Shown here: positions 39,859 through 49,011 of the stretch, one piece after another
Layout: each line of letters opens with the position of its first letter
How positions within the stretch are numbered: the first letter of the stretch is position 1
IMG/VR virus record: IMGVR_UViG_3300034105_003151
Coordinates: 1-64,000 of that record
DNA length: 64,000 nt
Strand: one strand, 5' to 3'
Source: a virus
Notes under the pieces: model-generated
Seen by the model: the letters and a program-made list of their open reading frames with translations, nothing else
The model's database searches: none
Told to the model about the DNA's origin: nothing
Position numbers and translations under genes: made by a program

Positions 39859-41514
39859 ATGAATGACAAAAAATATTACTGGCTTAACACTAATAGCAGA
39901 ACCTTCTTAAAAAGAGACTATTTATTAGAAGGTGTTACTCCAGAACAAAGAATAAGAGAAATAGCAGAGAATGCTGAGAAGATACTCAAAATAAAAGGTT
40001 TTGCCGATAAGTTCGAAGACTATATGAGTAGAGGATTTTACTCATTAAGTACTCCTGTGTGGACTAACTTTGGAACAAAAAGAGGTTCTCCTGTTAGTTG
40101 TTTTAATTCTTATATTCCAGATACCATGCACGGCATTTTACAAAAAACTGCTGAAATTGGTATGATGAGTAAAATTGGTGGGGGAACTAGTGGATATTTT
40201 GGTGATGTTCGCCCTAGAGGCGCTATTATAAAATCTGACGGAGGTCAATCTAGTGGCCCCGTTCATTTTATGGAACTATTTGATAAGGCCGCAGAAGTAG
40301 TTTCTCAAGGTTCCACCAGAAGAGGTTCTTTTGCTGCATATTTACCAATAGATCATCCAGATATTGAAGAATTCTTACAGGTTCGTTCAGAAGGTCATCC
40401 TATCAAAAATATGAGTATCGGAGTAACAATCTCCGATGAATGGATGAAATCTGCCAAAGATGGAGATAAGGAAAAACGTAAAATTTGGGCGAAGGTGATA
40501 AAGAAAAGATTTGAATCGGGATACCCATATTTATTCTTTACAGATAACGCAAATAACCAAGCTCCACAAGTATATAAAGATAAAAATCTACTAATAAATG
40601 CTAGTAATCTTTGTACAGAAATCTTTTTACCCTCTAATGATTACTGGTCATTTGTATGCGTTCTATCTTCTTATAATCTTGCTATGTGGGATGAAATTGT
40701 TAAAACAGATGCTATAGAAGTCTTAATTTATTTCCTAGATGCAGTTGATGAAGAGTTTATAACTAAATGCGAGGGTGTTCCCTTCATGGAATCTGCATAT
40801 AATTTTGCAAAAGATAATAGGGCATTGGGTGCGGGCGTGTTAGGATGGCATACGTTACTCCAAACTAAAATGATTCCTTTTGACAGTATGCAGGCCAAAC
40901 TTTTAAATACCTCTATCTGGAAGACCATCAGAGAGCGAACAGACAAAGCTACTGTCGAACTGGCTCAAATTTTTGGTGAACCTCCGATACTTAAGGGTTA
41001 TGGTCGTAGAAACACAACAACATTAGCAGTCGCTCCTACTACTTCTAGTTCATTTATATTAGGTCAAGTAAGTCCTAGTATTGAACCATATAATAGTAAT
41101 TATTATGTCGAAAAATTAGCTAAAGGCAACTTTACGATTAAGAATCCTCAACTCAAAAAACTTCTTAAAGAAAAGAATAAAAATACAGAAGAAGTATGGA
41201 AAGATATTTTAGTTCGCGGAGGATCAGTTCAACATCTTAGTTTCTTAACGCAAGAAGAAAAAGATGTATTCAAAACTTTTGGTGAGATTAGTCAAAAAGA
41301 AATTGTTATTCAAGCCGCCCAAAGACAAAAATATATTGATCAGGGAATATCTCTCAATCTAACAATACCACCCACCTGTTCTGCAAAAGAAGTTAGTGAT
41401 CTGTTATTTTTTGGATGGGAAAATGGAATTAAGAGTTTTTATTATCAAAGATCGGCTAATCCTGCCCAAGAGTTAATGCGTAATATTTCAAATTGTACAT
41501 CATGTGAAGGATAA
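39859..41514 (+). CDS. nrdA: Ribonucleotide reductase large subunit (class I, NrdA)
   Basis: A 551-residue catalytic subunit. It starts at the core and lacks an N-terminal ATP-cone, so dATP inhibition may be reduced. Motifs include STPVWTNFGT and SPVSCFNSYIPD (radical-domain Cys), the active-site NLCTEIFLP (Asn-Cys-Glu), GSTRRGSF and the C-terminal SNCTSCEG, whose Cys pair receives electrons. It works with NrdB upstream to make deoxyribonucleotides. Confidence 0.93.
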   Translation: MNDKKYYWLNTNSRTFLKRDYLLEGVTPEQRIREIAENAEKILKIKGFADKFEDYMSRGFYSLSTPVWTNFGTKRGSPVSCFNSYIPDTMHGILQKTAEIGMMSKIGGGTSGYFGDVRPRGAIIKSDGGQSSGPVHFMELFDKAAEVVSQGSTRRGSFAAYLPIDHPDIEEFLQVRSEGHPIKNMSIGVTISDEWMKSAKDGDKEKRKIWAKVIKKRFESGYPYLFFTDNANNQAPQVYKDKNLLINASNLCTEIFLPSNDYWSFVCVLSSYNLAMWDEIVKTDAIEVLIYFLDAVDEEFITKCEGVPFMESAYNFAKDNRALGAGVLGWHTLLQTKMIPFDSMQAKLLNTSIWKTIRERTDKATVELAQIFGEPPILKGYGRRNTTTLAVAPTTSSSFILGQVSPSIEPYNSNYYVEKLAKGNFTIKNPQLKKLLKEKNKNTEEVWKDILVRGGSVQHLSFLTQEEKDVFKTFGEISQKEIVIQAAQRQKYIDQGISLNLTIPPTCSAKEVSDLLFFGWENGIKSFYYQRSANPAQELMRNISNCTSCEG

Positions 41515-41519
41515 ATTAT

Positions 41520-41882
41520 ATGGGAAATCCGTTTATAGACCAAAAAAGATTCATGCAAGCCTGCGATCAAAGCGTATCAATATATGATCCCGCACAATTC
41601 GATCTTTATGTTAATCTTATGAGAGAAGAATGGGACGAATTAAATACGGCTATTGCAGAAGAAGATAAGGTAGAAACATTGGATGCCTTGATTGATTTTA
41701 TAGTTGTTACTGTTGGTGCTATTCATTCTATGGGTGCCAATGCTCAGGGTGCTTGGGATGAAGTAATGCATACTAATTTTGCTAAAGTAGATAATGATAC
41801 TGGTAAGGTAAGAAAAAGAGAAGATGGAAAGGTTTTAAAGCCAGATAATTGGAAAGCTCCAGATCTGAAACCCTTTATATAG
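41520..41882 (+). CDS. MazG-like nucleotide pyrophosphohydrolase
   Basis: A 120-residue all-alpha NTP-PPase domain. EEWDEL (about 36-41), E-x3-DALID (about 50-57) and a following Asp provide the metal-binding acidic set, and the C terminus has the phage-typical NFAKVDNDTGKVRKREDGKV segment. It may hydrolyse (d)NTPs or alarmone-like nucleotides. It sits between RNR and PhoH. Confidence 0.85.
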   Translation: MGNPFIDQKRFMQACDQSVSIYDPAQFDLYVNLMREEWDELNTAIAEEDKVETLDALIDFIVVTVGAIHSMGANAQGAWDEVMHTNFAKVDNDTGKVRKREDGKVLKPDNWKAPDLKPFI

Positions 41883-41946
41883 TCGGTGTATTACATACTG
41901 AGTCCTGTACTAATTAACTGCCTTATTTTATAGAAAAGGGTGGGCA

Positions 41947-42684
41947 TTGAAAAAAAACACCAACAGAAAAGCATCTAAGAAAAGAGTTATCGACCTAACT
42001 AATGAAATTAAAGGTAAAGAACTCACAAGGACATTTAGACAGACTTTAAGACCTCGTACTGAAAATCAAAAAGAATACATTAGAAGTATTGTAGAGAATG
42101 ATATAGTTATTTGTCAAGGATTAGCAGGTACGGGTAAAACCCACATAGCTATCGGTTTAGCACTAGAATATCTAATGGCTGATAAGGTTAAAAAGATCAT
42201 CATTACTAGACCGTGTGTAGAATCAGGCGAAAAAATGGGCTATCTACCGGGTTCAGCAGAAGAAAAGCTACATCCTTATCTATTGCCAATTTTAGATGAA
42301 ATTATGCACTTTATTAGTAAAGACCTTTATAATTCATTCAAGTTACATGAGAAGATTGAAATTGTACCACTTGCTCATATGAGAGGTCGTAACTTTCATC
42401 ATTCTTTTATTGTGGCTGACGAGTGTCAAAATGCTAAATACAAACAATTGAAAATGCTCTTGACAAGACTAGGCATGGGCAGTAAAATGATTCTGACAGG
42501 TGATGTTGGACAATCAGACCTAGATTGGAGAGACGCTGGAGGTTTCTCAACTGTGTTAAATGAACTAAGAACAATTGATCGTCTTGATATCGTCCAATTA
42601 CACGCATCAGATATTGTTAGAAATCCTATAATAGCAAGCATACTATCTAGACTAGATACTTATGAACAAACATCGAAAGGTTAA
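41947..42684 (+). CDS. phoH: PhoH-like ATPase
   Basis: A TTG start after AAAAGGGTGGG gives 245 residues; no closer ATG fits. The P-loop is GLAGTGKTH, and TRPCVESGEKMGYLPGS and VADECQNAKYKQLKMLLTR followed by TGD complete the PhoH ATPase pattern. PhoH proteins are common phage metabolic genes, often linked to RNA or phosphate metabolism; the role is unsettled. Confidence 0.9.
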   Translation: MKKNTNRKASKKRVIDLTNEIKGKELTRTFRQTLRPRTENQKEYIRSIVENDIVICQGLAGTGKTHIAIGLALEYLMADKVKKIIITRPCVESGEKMGYLPGSAEEKLHPYLLPILDEIMHFISKDLYNSFKLHEKIEIVPLAHMRGRNFHHSFIVADECQNAKYKQLKMLLTRLGMGSKMILTGDVGQSDLDWRDAGGFSTVLNELRTIDRLDIVQLHASDIVRNPIIASILSRLDTYEQTSKG

Positions 42685-42695
42685 TTTGATTTAAA

Positions 42696-43256
42696 ATGAA
42701 AATTGGTCACTCAAAGTGTTTGGTTTTAAATTCTGATTATACTCCAATGAGGATTATAGATTGGAAACGGGCACAAAAGTGGTATGCAAAGTATTTTGAA
42801 ACACCACTAGGTATTGAATTTATTGATTTCTATAAAGACGATTTTATCACTCGTTCTGGAAACAGATATGAACCAATACCAGCGATAGCTAAAACATTAT
42901 CTTATTTCGCTATGAAACACGGGGAAGTTAAGTTCTCTAGAAAAAACCTATTCACTAGAGATGATTTTACCTGTCAGTATTGTGGTGCAAAATTTGATGA
43001 TTTTAAGAAACTAACTTATGATCATGTAATTCCTAGATCAAAGTGGGATAAGAATACTTCACCTACAACTTGGACCAATATCGTGACAGCCTGCTATCCA
43101 TGTAATTCTAAGAAAGACAGTATGACACTTAAAGAAGCGGGTATGAAACTAAGAAATCTACCTAAAAAGCCATCGGGCGGTAAGAAGTATCTTGCTATCT
43201 ATGAATTCCTAGACAACATGACTAATATTCCAGAAGAATGGAAGCCATATGTCTGA
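42696..43256 (+). CDS. HNH endonuclease
   Basis: A 186-residue protein. After an N-terminal WYAKYFETP-type domain it has CQYCGAKF, the HNH core TYDHVIPRSKW, then CYPCNSKK. The second CxxC pair makes a zinc-stabilised HNH. It stands free among replication genes and could be a homing or restriction-type nuclease. It overlaps a short downstream frame. Confidence 0.88.
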   Translation: MKIGHSKCLVLNSDYTPMRIIDWKRAQKWYAKYFETPLGIEFIDFYKDDFITRSGNRYEPIPAIAKTLSYFAMKHGEVKFSRKNLFTRDDFTCQYCGAKFDDFKKLTYDHVIPRSKWDKNTSPTTWTNIVTACYPCNSKKDSMTLKEAGMKLRNLPKKPSGGKKYLAIYEFLDNMTNIPEEWKPYV

Positions 43257-43362
43257 TAATGAAAAAAAGAAGATAAGAGAACAGGCGATATTAAGATGGA
43301 AAATAATGGGAGCCGCATCGTCAACAAAATACTGGACCGAAATACATAATAAGAAAGATTAA
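43249..43362 (+). CDS. Small basic peptide, 37 aa
   Basis: An ATG overlapping the HNH stop opens 37 codons ending at TAA 43360-43362. The product is Lys-rich and amphipathic. It is small but tightly packed between genes, which favours real coding. No function is proposed. Confidence 0.4.
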   Translation: MSDNEKKKIREQAILRWKIMGAASSTKYWTEIHNKKD

Positions 43363-43363
43363 T

Positions 43364-43756
43364 ATGCCAGAGTACACTTTTGTTTGCGAAAAATGCAACC
43401 ATAAATTCACAGATATCTTATCATTCTCACAATACGATGCCAAGGCATATAAGTGTGAAAAATGTAAAAACAAAAAACTAAACAGATGCTACCAAGATGA
43501 CTGTATTAATATCGCTGGTTCTATAAAAAAGTCTGATAGTGAATTAGGCACTGTTGGAGATTTAGCAGATAGAAATAGAGATAGAATGAGCGAAGACCAT
43601 AAGGAACATCTATTTAGAAAACATAATGAATACAGATTCAATAAACCAGACGATCCGCTACCAACAGGAATGAGTAGGTTAAAAAAGCCCTCAAAAAGAA
43701 AATGGAAATGGACAGAGAATCAGACAACCAGCAAGAAAAGAAAGAAGTTAAGCTAG
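43364..43756 (+). CDS. FmdB-like zinc-ribbon protein
   Basis: A 130-residue protein. The N terminus (MPEYTFVCEKCNHKF then CEKCKNKK) is an FmdB/CxxC-type zinc ribbon, and the tail is rich in Lys and Arg. It lies upstream of several unassigned replication-block genes and overlaps the next by 55 bases. A transcription or recombination accessory role is only inferred. Confidence 0.65.
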   Translation: MPEYTFVCEKCNHKFTDILSFSQYDAKAYKCEKCKNKKLNRCYQDDCINIAGSIKKSDSELGTVGDLADRNRDRMSEDHKEHLFRKHNEYRFNKPDDPLPTGMSRLKKPSKRKWKWTENQTTSKKRKKLS

Positions 43757-44094
43757 AAGAATTACATGAGATAATTTCTCCACAAGAAATGGAACAGTTC
43801 TATATCTTACTAGAAAAAATGCAAAAACTATCTAGTGCGGTAGAAAACTCTAACGAATCCTCTTCTGAAAAACCTTCTAGTATCACAATTACTGTTAATG
43901 CTTCATTAATCAAACAGGGTGAATCAGTCACAGTAGCGGACGAATTATTAGAAAAAATTCAAAAACATTATCAGATACCTATCTATGATAATAGTGATGA
44001 GTTTTTAATAAAACTATTTTCATCTATAGAAATTTCTCTGGAAAAGACCTGTTCAGAATACTTTATTAATCAAAAGAAGGGGAACAATGAGTGA
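43702..44094 (+). CDS. Hypothetical acidic helical protein
   Basis: A 130-residue protein with a Ser/Glu-rich N-terminal part and a probable coiled-coil. It overlaps the previous gene by 55 bases and the next by 8. Two in-frame ATGs (43702, 43708) are possible starts. Confidence 0.52.
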   Translation: MEMDRESDNQQEKKEVKLEELHEIISPQEMEQFYILLEKMQKLSSAVENSNESSSEKPSSITITVNASLIKQGESVTVADELLEKIQKHYQIPIYDNSDEFLIKLFSSIEISLEKTCSEYFINQKKGNNE

Positions 44095-44482
44095 ATTTGC
44101 AATTAATCATCAGGAAGAATATCTTAAAGACGTAGAATATTTTACTGTACTTGGTAGTCAGGAATATTTGGATAATGATAAAAATCCACGAATAACAACA
44201 GACAACAACAAAGTACTTGCTAAAAGAATACATTATTACAATAGCGAAAAACAAATAGTTAAATCAAAGACTCGTCACTTGATAAAGGTGGGGGCACATG
44301 GTAGAATATATAATCCTATTGGACTGTATACAGAAGGTAGAGCAAATGTTGTAAATAAAAAAATAGGTAGAGAAGAATTTAGAATGAAAGAAGTAAATGA
44401 AAATACCTTTAATCTTTATTTATCTTTTCTGAGAACAAAAAATCCCGGTCATCTTACTTTAGCAGAAAGAGGAATGCAATGA
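44087..44482 (+). CDS. Hypothetical protein
   Basis: A 131-residue basic protein with a beta-rich middle (RHLIKVGAHGRIYNPIG). The ATG overlaps the previous gene by 8 bases and follows AAGGGGAA. No family was recognised; it belongs to a run of unassigned genes ahead of uvsX. Confidence 0.55.
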   Translation: MSEFAINHQEEYLKDVEYFTVLGSQEYLDNDKNPRITTDNNKVLAKRIHYYNSEKQIVKSKTRHLIKVGAHGRIYNPIGLYTEGRANVVNKKIGREEFRMKEVNENTFNLYLSFLRTKNPGHLTLAERGMQ

Positions 44483-44811
44483 AGAAAATAGAAAAATACG
44501 CCATATTATATTTGGCTCTGTCTGGTAAAGAAGCGGAACAGATATCTAAGGAGCTAAAACTACCCATCAAAGCAGTGCAAAAAATAGTAGAAGAAACACA
44601 AAAGGTTGTGGAAACTGTTGTTGCAGAGAAGGATAATCCTACAAATCTTAATAAACCAGATAAGTTTATGATTAAACAAAGCGTTGCTGGTAAAGATCGT
44701 GGTGTTGCTGTTATGACACAGCAAGCATCTATGTTAGGAGACGCTTTAATGAAGAACATAGATCGTACAAGTAACAGATCTACTGATCATATTTTTAGAC
44801 CGAAGGGTTAA
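44479..44811 (+). CDS. HTH-like hypothetical protein
   Basis: A 110-residue protein. The first 35 residues (KYAILYLALSGKEAEQISKE followed by LKLPIKAVQKIVEE) resemble a sigma-region 4 type helix-turn-helix. The C-terminal half is polar, with DRTSNRSTDHIF. It may bind DNA or RNA polymerase, but this is inference. It overlaps its upstream neighbour by ATGA. Confidence 0.58.
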   Translation: MKKIEKYAILYLALSGKEAEQISKELKLPIKAVQKIVEETQKVVETVVAEKDNPTNLNKPDKFMIKQSVAGKDRGVAVMTQQASMLGDALMKNIDRTSNRSTDHIFRPKG

Positions 44812-44812
44812 T

Positions 44813-45235
44813 GTGGCTAAAAAATATCCATCGAAATACTCCAATGGCAAAGAAGTGTCCGCTGCTCAATATATTACAGAGGTCATATGTGAGAAAAAAG
44901 CCCAGTATGAACGAAAAGACTTGCATTATCGTTTTTGGGTGAGTAAAGAATGGTCTGCTTATTATCGTAATCAAATAGCATCAGCCCACAAACTATTAAA
45001 ACAGTTTAGTGAAACAGCTATTGTAAAAGCATTATATCACGATAAAGCATCCAGAATTTACTCTTTGCGGGCACCTCACTTGCTTCCTATAATAAAAGAG
45101 GAGCAGGATAGGCTGGATGCAATGCCAGCACCAGTTGTTCCCAAAATAGACAGATTCGCTAATTCTGTTGGAAAAAATAGAACAGTCAAAAAGAACTCAC
45201 TAGATATATTAAGGGACATAGATAATGGGAATTAA
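44813..45235 (+). CDS. Hypothetical basic protein
   Basis: A GTG start gives 140 residues; the frame has no better ATG. The middle is rich in Tyr, Trp, Lys and Arg (YRFWVSKEWSAYYRNQ) and the end overlaps uvsX by 11 bases. Family unknown; co-expression with the recombinase is likely. Confidence 0.55.
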   Translation: MAKKYPSKYSNGKEVSAAQYITEVICEKKAQYERKDLHYRFWVSKEWSAYYRNQIASAHKLLKQFSETAIVKALYHDKASRIYSLRAPHLLPIIKEEQDRLDAMPAPVVPKIDRFANSVGKNRTVKKNSLDILRDIDNGN

Positions 45236-46229
45236 AGAGACTATTACAAAGGAATTTGGCGATAATGTAATCATAGGAGGCAACCATCTTGTAGAAAAGA
45301 AATTAACTGTTATTCCTGTTAGTCCCGCAGTAGATATGATTTTGGGTGGAGGTATTCCAGAAGGTAGTTTTGTAACATTTACGGGTCAACCAAAATGCGG
45401 CAAAACATTAACCAGTTTAGATTTTGCATCTAATGCACAGAAAAAAGAATATGGTTCTCGCCCCGTGTACTATCTAAACATTGAGGGTCGTTTAAAACGC
45501 CGCGATCTCTTAGGTATCAAGGGATTAGACCTAGAGAATTTCAATATCATAGAATCTACTCAGGGTAATATCTTAACTGGTGAAAAATATCTAGAAATAG
45601 CCACCCAGATCATCAGCACTGTCCCTAACTGTATAATGATCATAGACTCATACTCTGCTATTTGTACAGAAGCAGAGATGACAAGTGGAATGGATAAAAT
45701 GCAACGAGCCGATGGTGCAAAACTCTTATCAAAGTTCTGTAGAAAAGCGGCCAACATCATTCCAGTCAACAAGAATATTGTCATTGGTATTACTCACTTA
45801 ATGGGTAATCCAACAGGATATGGTGCAGAATTTAAAGAGAAGAGTGGTCAATCTATCGGTTATCAATGCGATGTAAAGCTTCGTGCCAAAACATCTAAGC
45901 CTTGGTTATTAGGTACAGAGAATATTGAAATAGGAAAAGAAGTTGAATGGAAAGCAGAGTGGACAGCCATAGCTCCCCCTGGTGGTATTTGTACAAGTTA
46001 TATCAGATACGGTCAAGGGATTGATAGATATATGGAGATTATTGTATTAGGTTGCGATTTGGGTTTAATTGATAAGGCTGGTGCTTGGTATACACTATCT
46101 TATTTAGGGGATGAAACGAAAGCTAAGTTTCAGGGTACTGAAAAGATAAGAAATTTCTTACTAGAAAACGAAGAAGCTTATAATAAACTATTCAACGAAA
46201 TTCAAAAGATGATGGGGTTTACTAAGTGA
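45225..46229 (+). CDS. uvsX: RecA/UvsX-type recombinase
   Basis: A 334-residue RecA-fold ATPase. PEGSFVTFTGQPKCGKT holds Walker A (about 57-66), IMIIDSYSAI is the Walker B-like strand, and IVIGITHLMGN fits the loop preceding L2. The C-terminal domain resembles UvsX of T4-like phages. It forms filaments on single-stranded DNA and drives strand exchange for repair and recombination-dependent replication. Replication genes follow directly. Confidence 0.9.
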   Translation: MGIKETITKEFGDNVIIGGNHLVEKKLTVIPVSPAVDMILGGGIPEGSFVTFTGQPKCGKTLTSLDFASNAQKKEYGSRPVYYLNIEGRLKRRDLLGIKGLDLENFNIIESTQGNILTGEKYLEIATQIISTVPNCIMIIDSYSAICTEAEMTSGMDKMQRADGAKLLSKFCRKAANIIPVNKNIVIGITHLMGNPTGYGAEFKEKSGQSIGYQCDVKLRAKTSKPWLLGTENIEIGKEVEWKAEWTAIAPPGGICTSYIRYGQGIDRYMEIIVLGCDLGLIDKAGAWYTLSYLGDETKAKFQGTEKIRNFLLENEEAYNKLFNEIQKMMGFTK

Positions 46230-46624
46230 TTAAAGTACGCGATCTAGATAATAATCTTATCAACTGGAATATTAATGGATGCTATCCGGGTAATGCTGCT
46301 AAATCTAGTTATCACTTATCGGCTAGGTCTTTAATCAAAGACTGTTATCCAACTATGCAGATATTAGAAGAGGTTCCTGTTTATCTCAGAAAAAATGAAA
46401 TAGTATACCTTGATTTCTACATACCTTTATTAAAAAAGTGCATAGAAATACACGGTGAACAACATTATAAATACGTTCCTCATTTTCATGGCAATGTCCT
46501 ATCTTTTGCAAAAGCACAGAAAAGAGATAAGGATAAAAAATACTGGTGCGAATTGAATGGAATATCTTTTGTAGAACTAGCTTACGATAAACAAGAAGAA
46601 TGGAAGGAATGCGTAATCAAATGA
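46226..46624 (+). CDS. PD-(D/E)XK-like nuclease
   Basis: A GTG start overlaps the uvsX stop and gives 132 residues. The core pattern YLDFYIP (Asp63) followed by CIEIHGEQHYK (Glu74, His80) is the Vsr/restriction-endonuclease-like fold, in which a conserved E-x-H or E-x-D-G-x-x-H motif cuts DNA. Placement between uvsX and helicase genes suits a junction or repair nuclease. Confidence 0.7.
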   Translation: MIKVRDLDNNLINWNINGCYPGNAAKSSYHLSARSLIKDCYPTMQILEEVPVYLRKNEIVYLDFYIPLLKKCIEIHGEQHYKYVPHFHGNVLSFAKAQKRDKDKKYWCELNGISFVELAYDKQEEWKECVIK

Positions 46625-47109
46625 GAACGGCAAAAGAAGATATCGCTTATTGGGATAATATTCTAGATGATTATGAAAAAAGCATAGGACTACCCAAATA
46701 CAATAAATCTGCATTACCAGAAGAAGAACTAGAGTCTTATCTAACAATGGATAGACAAGTATTGGAAAAATTGACAAAAGAGGGTTGTGCGGAGATATGT
46801 TATAGACTGGCTCAGTTTGGTTTTCACATCCAGCGAACAATCAACAGAGAACACGCTAGACATAATTGGGCAGAGAATGAGATTAAGAAAACTATCGCTG
46901 ATGAGATTCAACAACAAAAGGGTTATGGCTATGTTGAAAAATCATTACAAGCCATTAAACACAATGAGCGAGCTTCAGCGTTAGATAGTATTAGAATTTA
47001 TTCTCAACAAAGAATAGATAGATTGTCTTATTTAGCCGGTGGTATTAAAAACCTATCTGATGCCGTTAGAACTATAGAAATGAACAGGGTGAGAAATAAT
47101 GGACATTGA
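46621..47109 (+). CDS. Helical protein of unknown function (possible recombination mediator)
   Basis: The ATG at 46621 overlaps the nuclease stop and gives 162 residues; earlier ATGs are at 46600 and 46609. The protein is mostly helical with a Gln/Arg-rich C-terminal half. It sits in the position occupied by UvsY-type mediators in some T4-like genomes. No homology to UvsY was visible by eye, so that is only a positional guess. Confidence 0.55.
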   Translation: MRTAKEDIAYWDNILDDYEKSIGLPKYNKSALPEEELESYLTMDRQVLEKLTKEGCAEICYRLAQFGFHIQRTINREHARHNWAENEIKKTIADEIQQQKGYGYVEKSLQAIKHNERASALDSIRIYSQQRIDRLSYLAGGIKNLSDAVRTIEMNRVRNNGH

Positions 47110-47530
47110 AAAATTAATAAAAGAAAATCCAGAACTATTACTAGCTATAGCAAATTTAATAGCCAAAGCTGGCGGGGATGAACAAGCGAATTCTGAACCT
47201 AAGCCTAAAAAAGCAAAACGTTCGCGTTCTAAAAAACCCGCCGTTAGTGTTGTAGAAGAAGATACTAAAATTAGGGTCAAGAGTACTAAATTCAGAAAGT
47301 CTAATAGACCAAATCTATTTGATAGTATGGAGATAAAAAACTCCCATAAGGCCGATGCTAAGACAGATAAAAAACTACTTAAAAATAGACGCCCATCAGA
47401 AAGAAGAGAAGCTCTGGATTTAATTAATGTAGTTTGTAGATGTTGTGGAAAAAAGGAAAAGATTAATCCCGGCATAGTTTACGATGTTGGAAGATATAAG
47501 TGCAATCAATGTTCTACGAGTAGTGGCTGA
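47099..47530 (+). CDS. Zinc-ribbon protein
   Basis: A 143-residue protein with a helical N terminus, a Lys/Arg-rich centre (KPKKAKRSRSKKP) and a C-terminal C-R-C-C-G ... C-N-Q-C zinc ribbon. It overlaps the previous gene by 11 bases and stands upstream of dnaB. It may bind single-stranded DNA or a replication partner. Confidence 0.62.
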   Translation: MDIEKLIKENPELLLAIANLIAKAGGDEQANSEPKPKKAKRSRSKKPAVSVVEEDTKIRVKSTKFRKSNRPNLFDSMEIKNSHKADAKTDKKLLKNRRPSERREALDLINVVCRCCGKKEKINPGIVYDVGRYKCNQCSTSSG

Positions 47531-47547
47531 TAACAGAAAGGTTTATT

Positions 47548-49011
47548 GTGAATATTCTAAGCGACCCATCGGCAGAACGAGCAGTATTAGCTATTATTTG
47601 CCGTCATGGTGATATAGCTTATACTGAAGTTGCTGATATTATTTGTGAACAGTCATTTACTATCGATAGTAATCTTATTATATTTAAGTGTATACAGAAA
47701 ATATGTAATAGTAATGAATCAAATCAAATAGACGTTGCCTCCATCTACTCTGCGGCAAAAGAACTTAATCTGGACCATAAGTTAGAAAAGAAAGAAGAAG
47801 TTCAACACCTAAAAGCTATTATCGATTTTCCTGCAAAAATAGAGAATCTGCGTAAGTTTGCCGCTAAAATCAAAAAGCTAGAAATTGCCCGAAAGCTCCA
47901 CGCTAAAGTAGAGCAGATCAAGGATAGGTTATTAGATATCGATGGGTCTGAATCTATTACTGAAATTATGAGTTTGGCAGAGGAGCCAATCCTAAGTTTT
48001 AGTACAACTCTAGATGACTCTGATAATAATCCGGTCCCTATTGCCACAAATCTGACCGAATATCTAAAACAACTTAAAGAAAATCCAACAGACCAAATTG
48101 GTATTTCTACAGGGTTTTCAGCTTATGATTTTGCTATTGGGGGCGGATTAAGAGGTGGTACTATTAATGTTGTGGGTGCCCGTCCTAAAACTGGTAAAAC
48201 AGTATTTGCTGATAATGTTGGTTGTCATATTGCTATTAATCTTAATATTCCTGTACTAAATCTAGATACAGAAATGACAAAAGAAGATCATCTTCATAGA
48301 ATATTAGCGATGTTAACAGAAATAGAAATCAATAAGATCGAAACTGGAAAGTTCGCAGAGTCATCTATTCTAGAGGCTAAGATCAATGATGCTGCTGAAA
48401 AATTAAGTAAAGCACCATTGTATATTAAGAGTATTGCCGGAAAAGCTTTTGATGAACAGCTTAGTCTTATGCGTAGATGGATTATCAAACAGGTGGGATT
48501 AAATAGTGATGGCACAGCTAAACCCTGTGTTATTATTTATGACTATCTGAAGCTTATGGATAGTGCGGGTATCTCCCAGGATATGAAAGAATATCAAATC
48601 CTTGGATTTATGATGACTCATTTACATAACTTCGCCCACAAATATAAAATTCCTATCCTAGCATTTATGCAGCTAAATAGAGATGGTATTACTAAAGAGA
48701 CTACAGACTCTGCCAGTATGTCTGATCGTATTATCTGGCTATGTAGTAATTTCAGTATTTTTAAGCGTAAGAGCGATGAGGAAATAGCTCAGGACGGACC
48801 TACAAATGGTAATAGAAAGCTAATTACCCTAATTGCTAGACATGGTGGAGGTCTTGATGACAACGATTATATTAATTGTCATATGAAGGGTTGGTGTGCG
48901 AAGATTACAGAAGGTAAAACAAAATTGGAACTGCTAGGAAATAATAATGGTGAAGACAATGGATTCAAAATGGACGGAGAACAATCAGGGGACGAAGTTC
49001 CGTTCGATTGA
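47548..49011 (+). CDS. dnaB: Replicative DNA helicase (DnaB family)
   Basis: A GTG start follows AGAAAGG and gives 487 residues. The N-terminal DnaB domain opens with SDPSAERAVLAIICRHGDI. The RecA-like core has GISTGFSAYDFAIGGG, Walker A GARPKTGKT, LNLDTEMTKEDH, Walker B VIIYDYLKLMD and LAFMQLNRD. It unwinds the replication fork as a hexamer. No intein or separate loader was noticed. It overlaps the primase gene. Confidence 0.92.
   Translation: MNILSDPSAERAVLAIICRHGDIAYTEVADIICEQSFTIDSNLIIFKCIQKICNSNESNQIDVASIYSAAKELNLDHKLEKKEEVQHLKAIIDFPAKIENLRKFAAKIKKLEIARKLHAKVEQIKDRLLDIDGSESITEIMSLAEEPILSFSTTLDDSDNNPVPIATNLTEYLKQLKENPTDQIGISTGFSAYDFAIGGGLRGGTINVVGARPKTGKTVFADNVGCHIAINLNIPVLNLDTEMTKEDHLHRILAMLTEIEINKIETGKFAESSILEAKINDAAEKLSKAPLYIKSIAGKAFDEQLSLMRRWIIKQVGLNSDGTAKPCVIIYDYLKLMDSAGISQDMKEYQILGFMMTHLHNFAHKYKIPILAFMQLNRDGITKETTDSASMSDRIIWLCSNFSIFKRKSDEEIAQDGPTNGNRKLITLIARHGGGLDDNDYINCHMKGWCAKITEGKTKLELLGNNNGEDNGFKMDGEQSGDEVPFD

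Noticed and set aside
42460-42488. TTGACA and TAAAAT with 17 nt spacing inside phoH.
   Set aside because: It lies in conserved coding sequence with no downstream leader or start, so chance is the better explanation.
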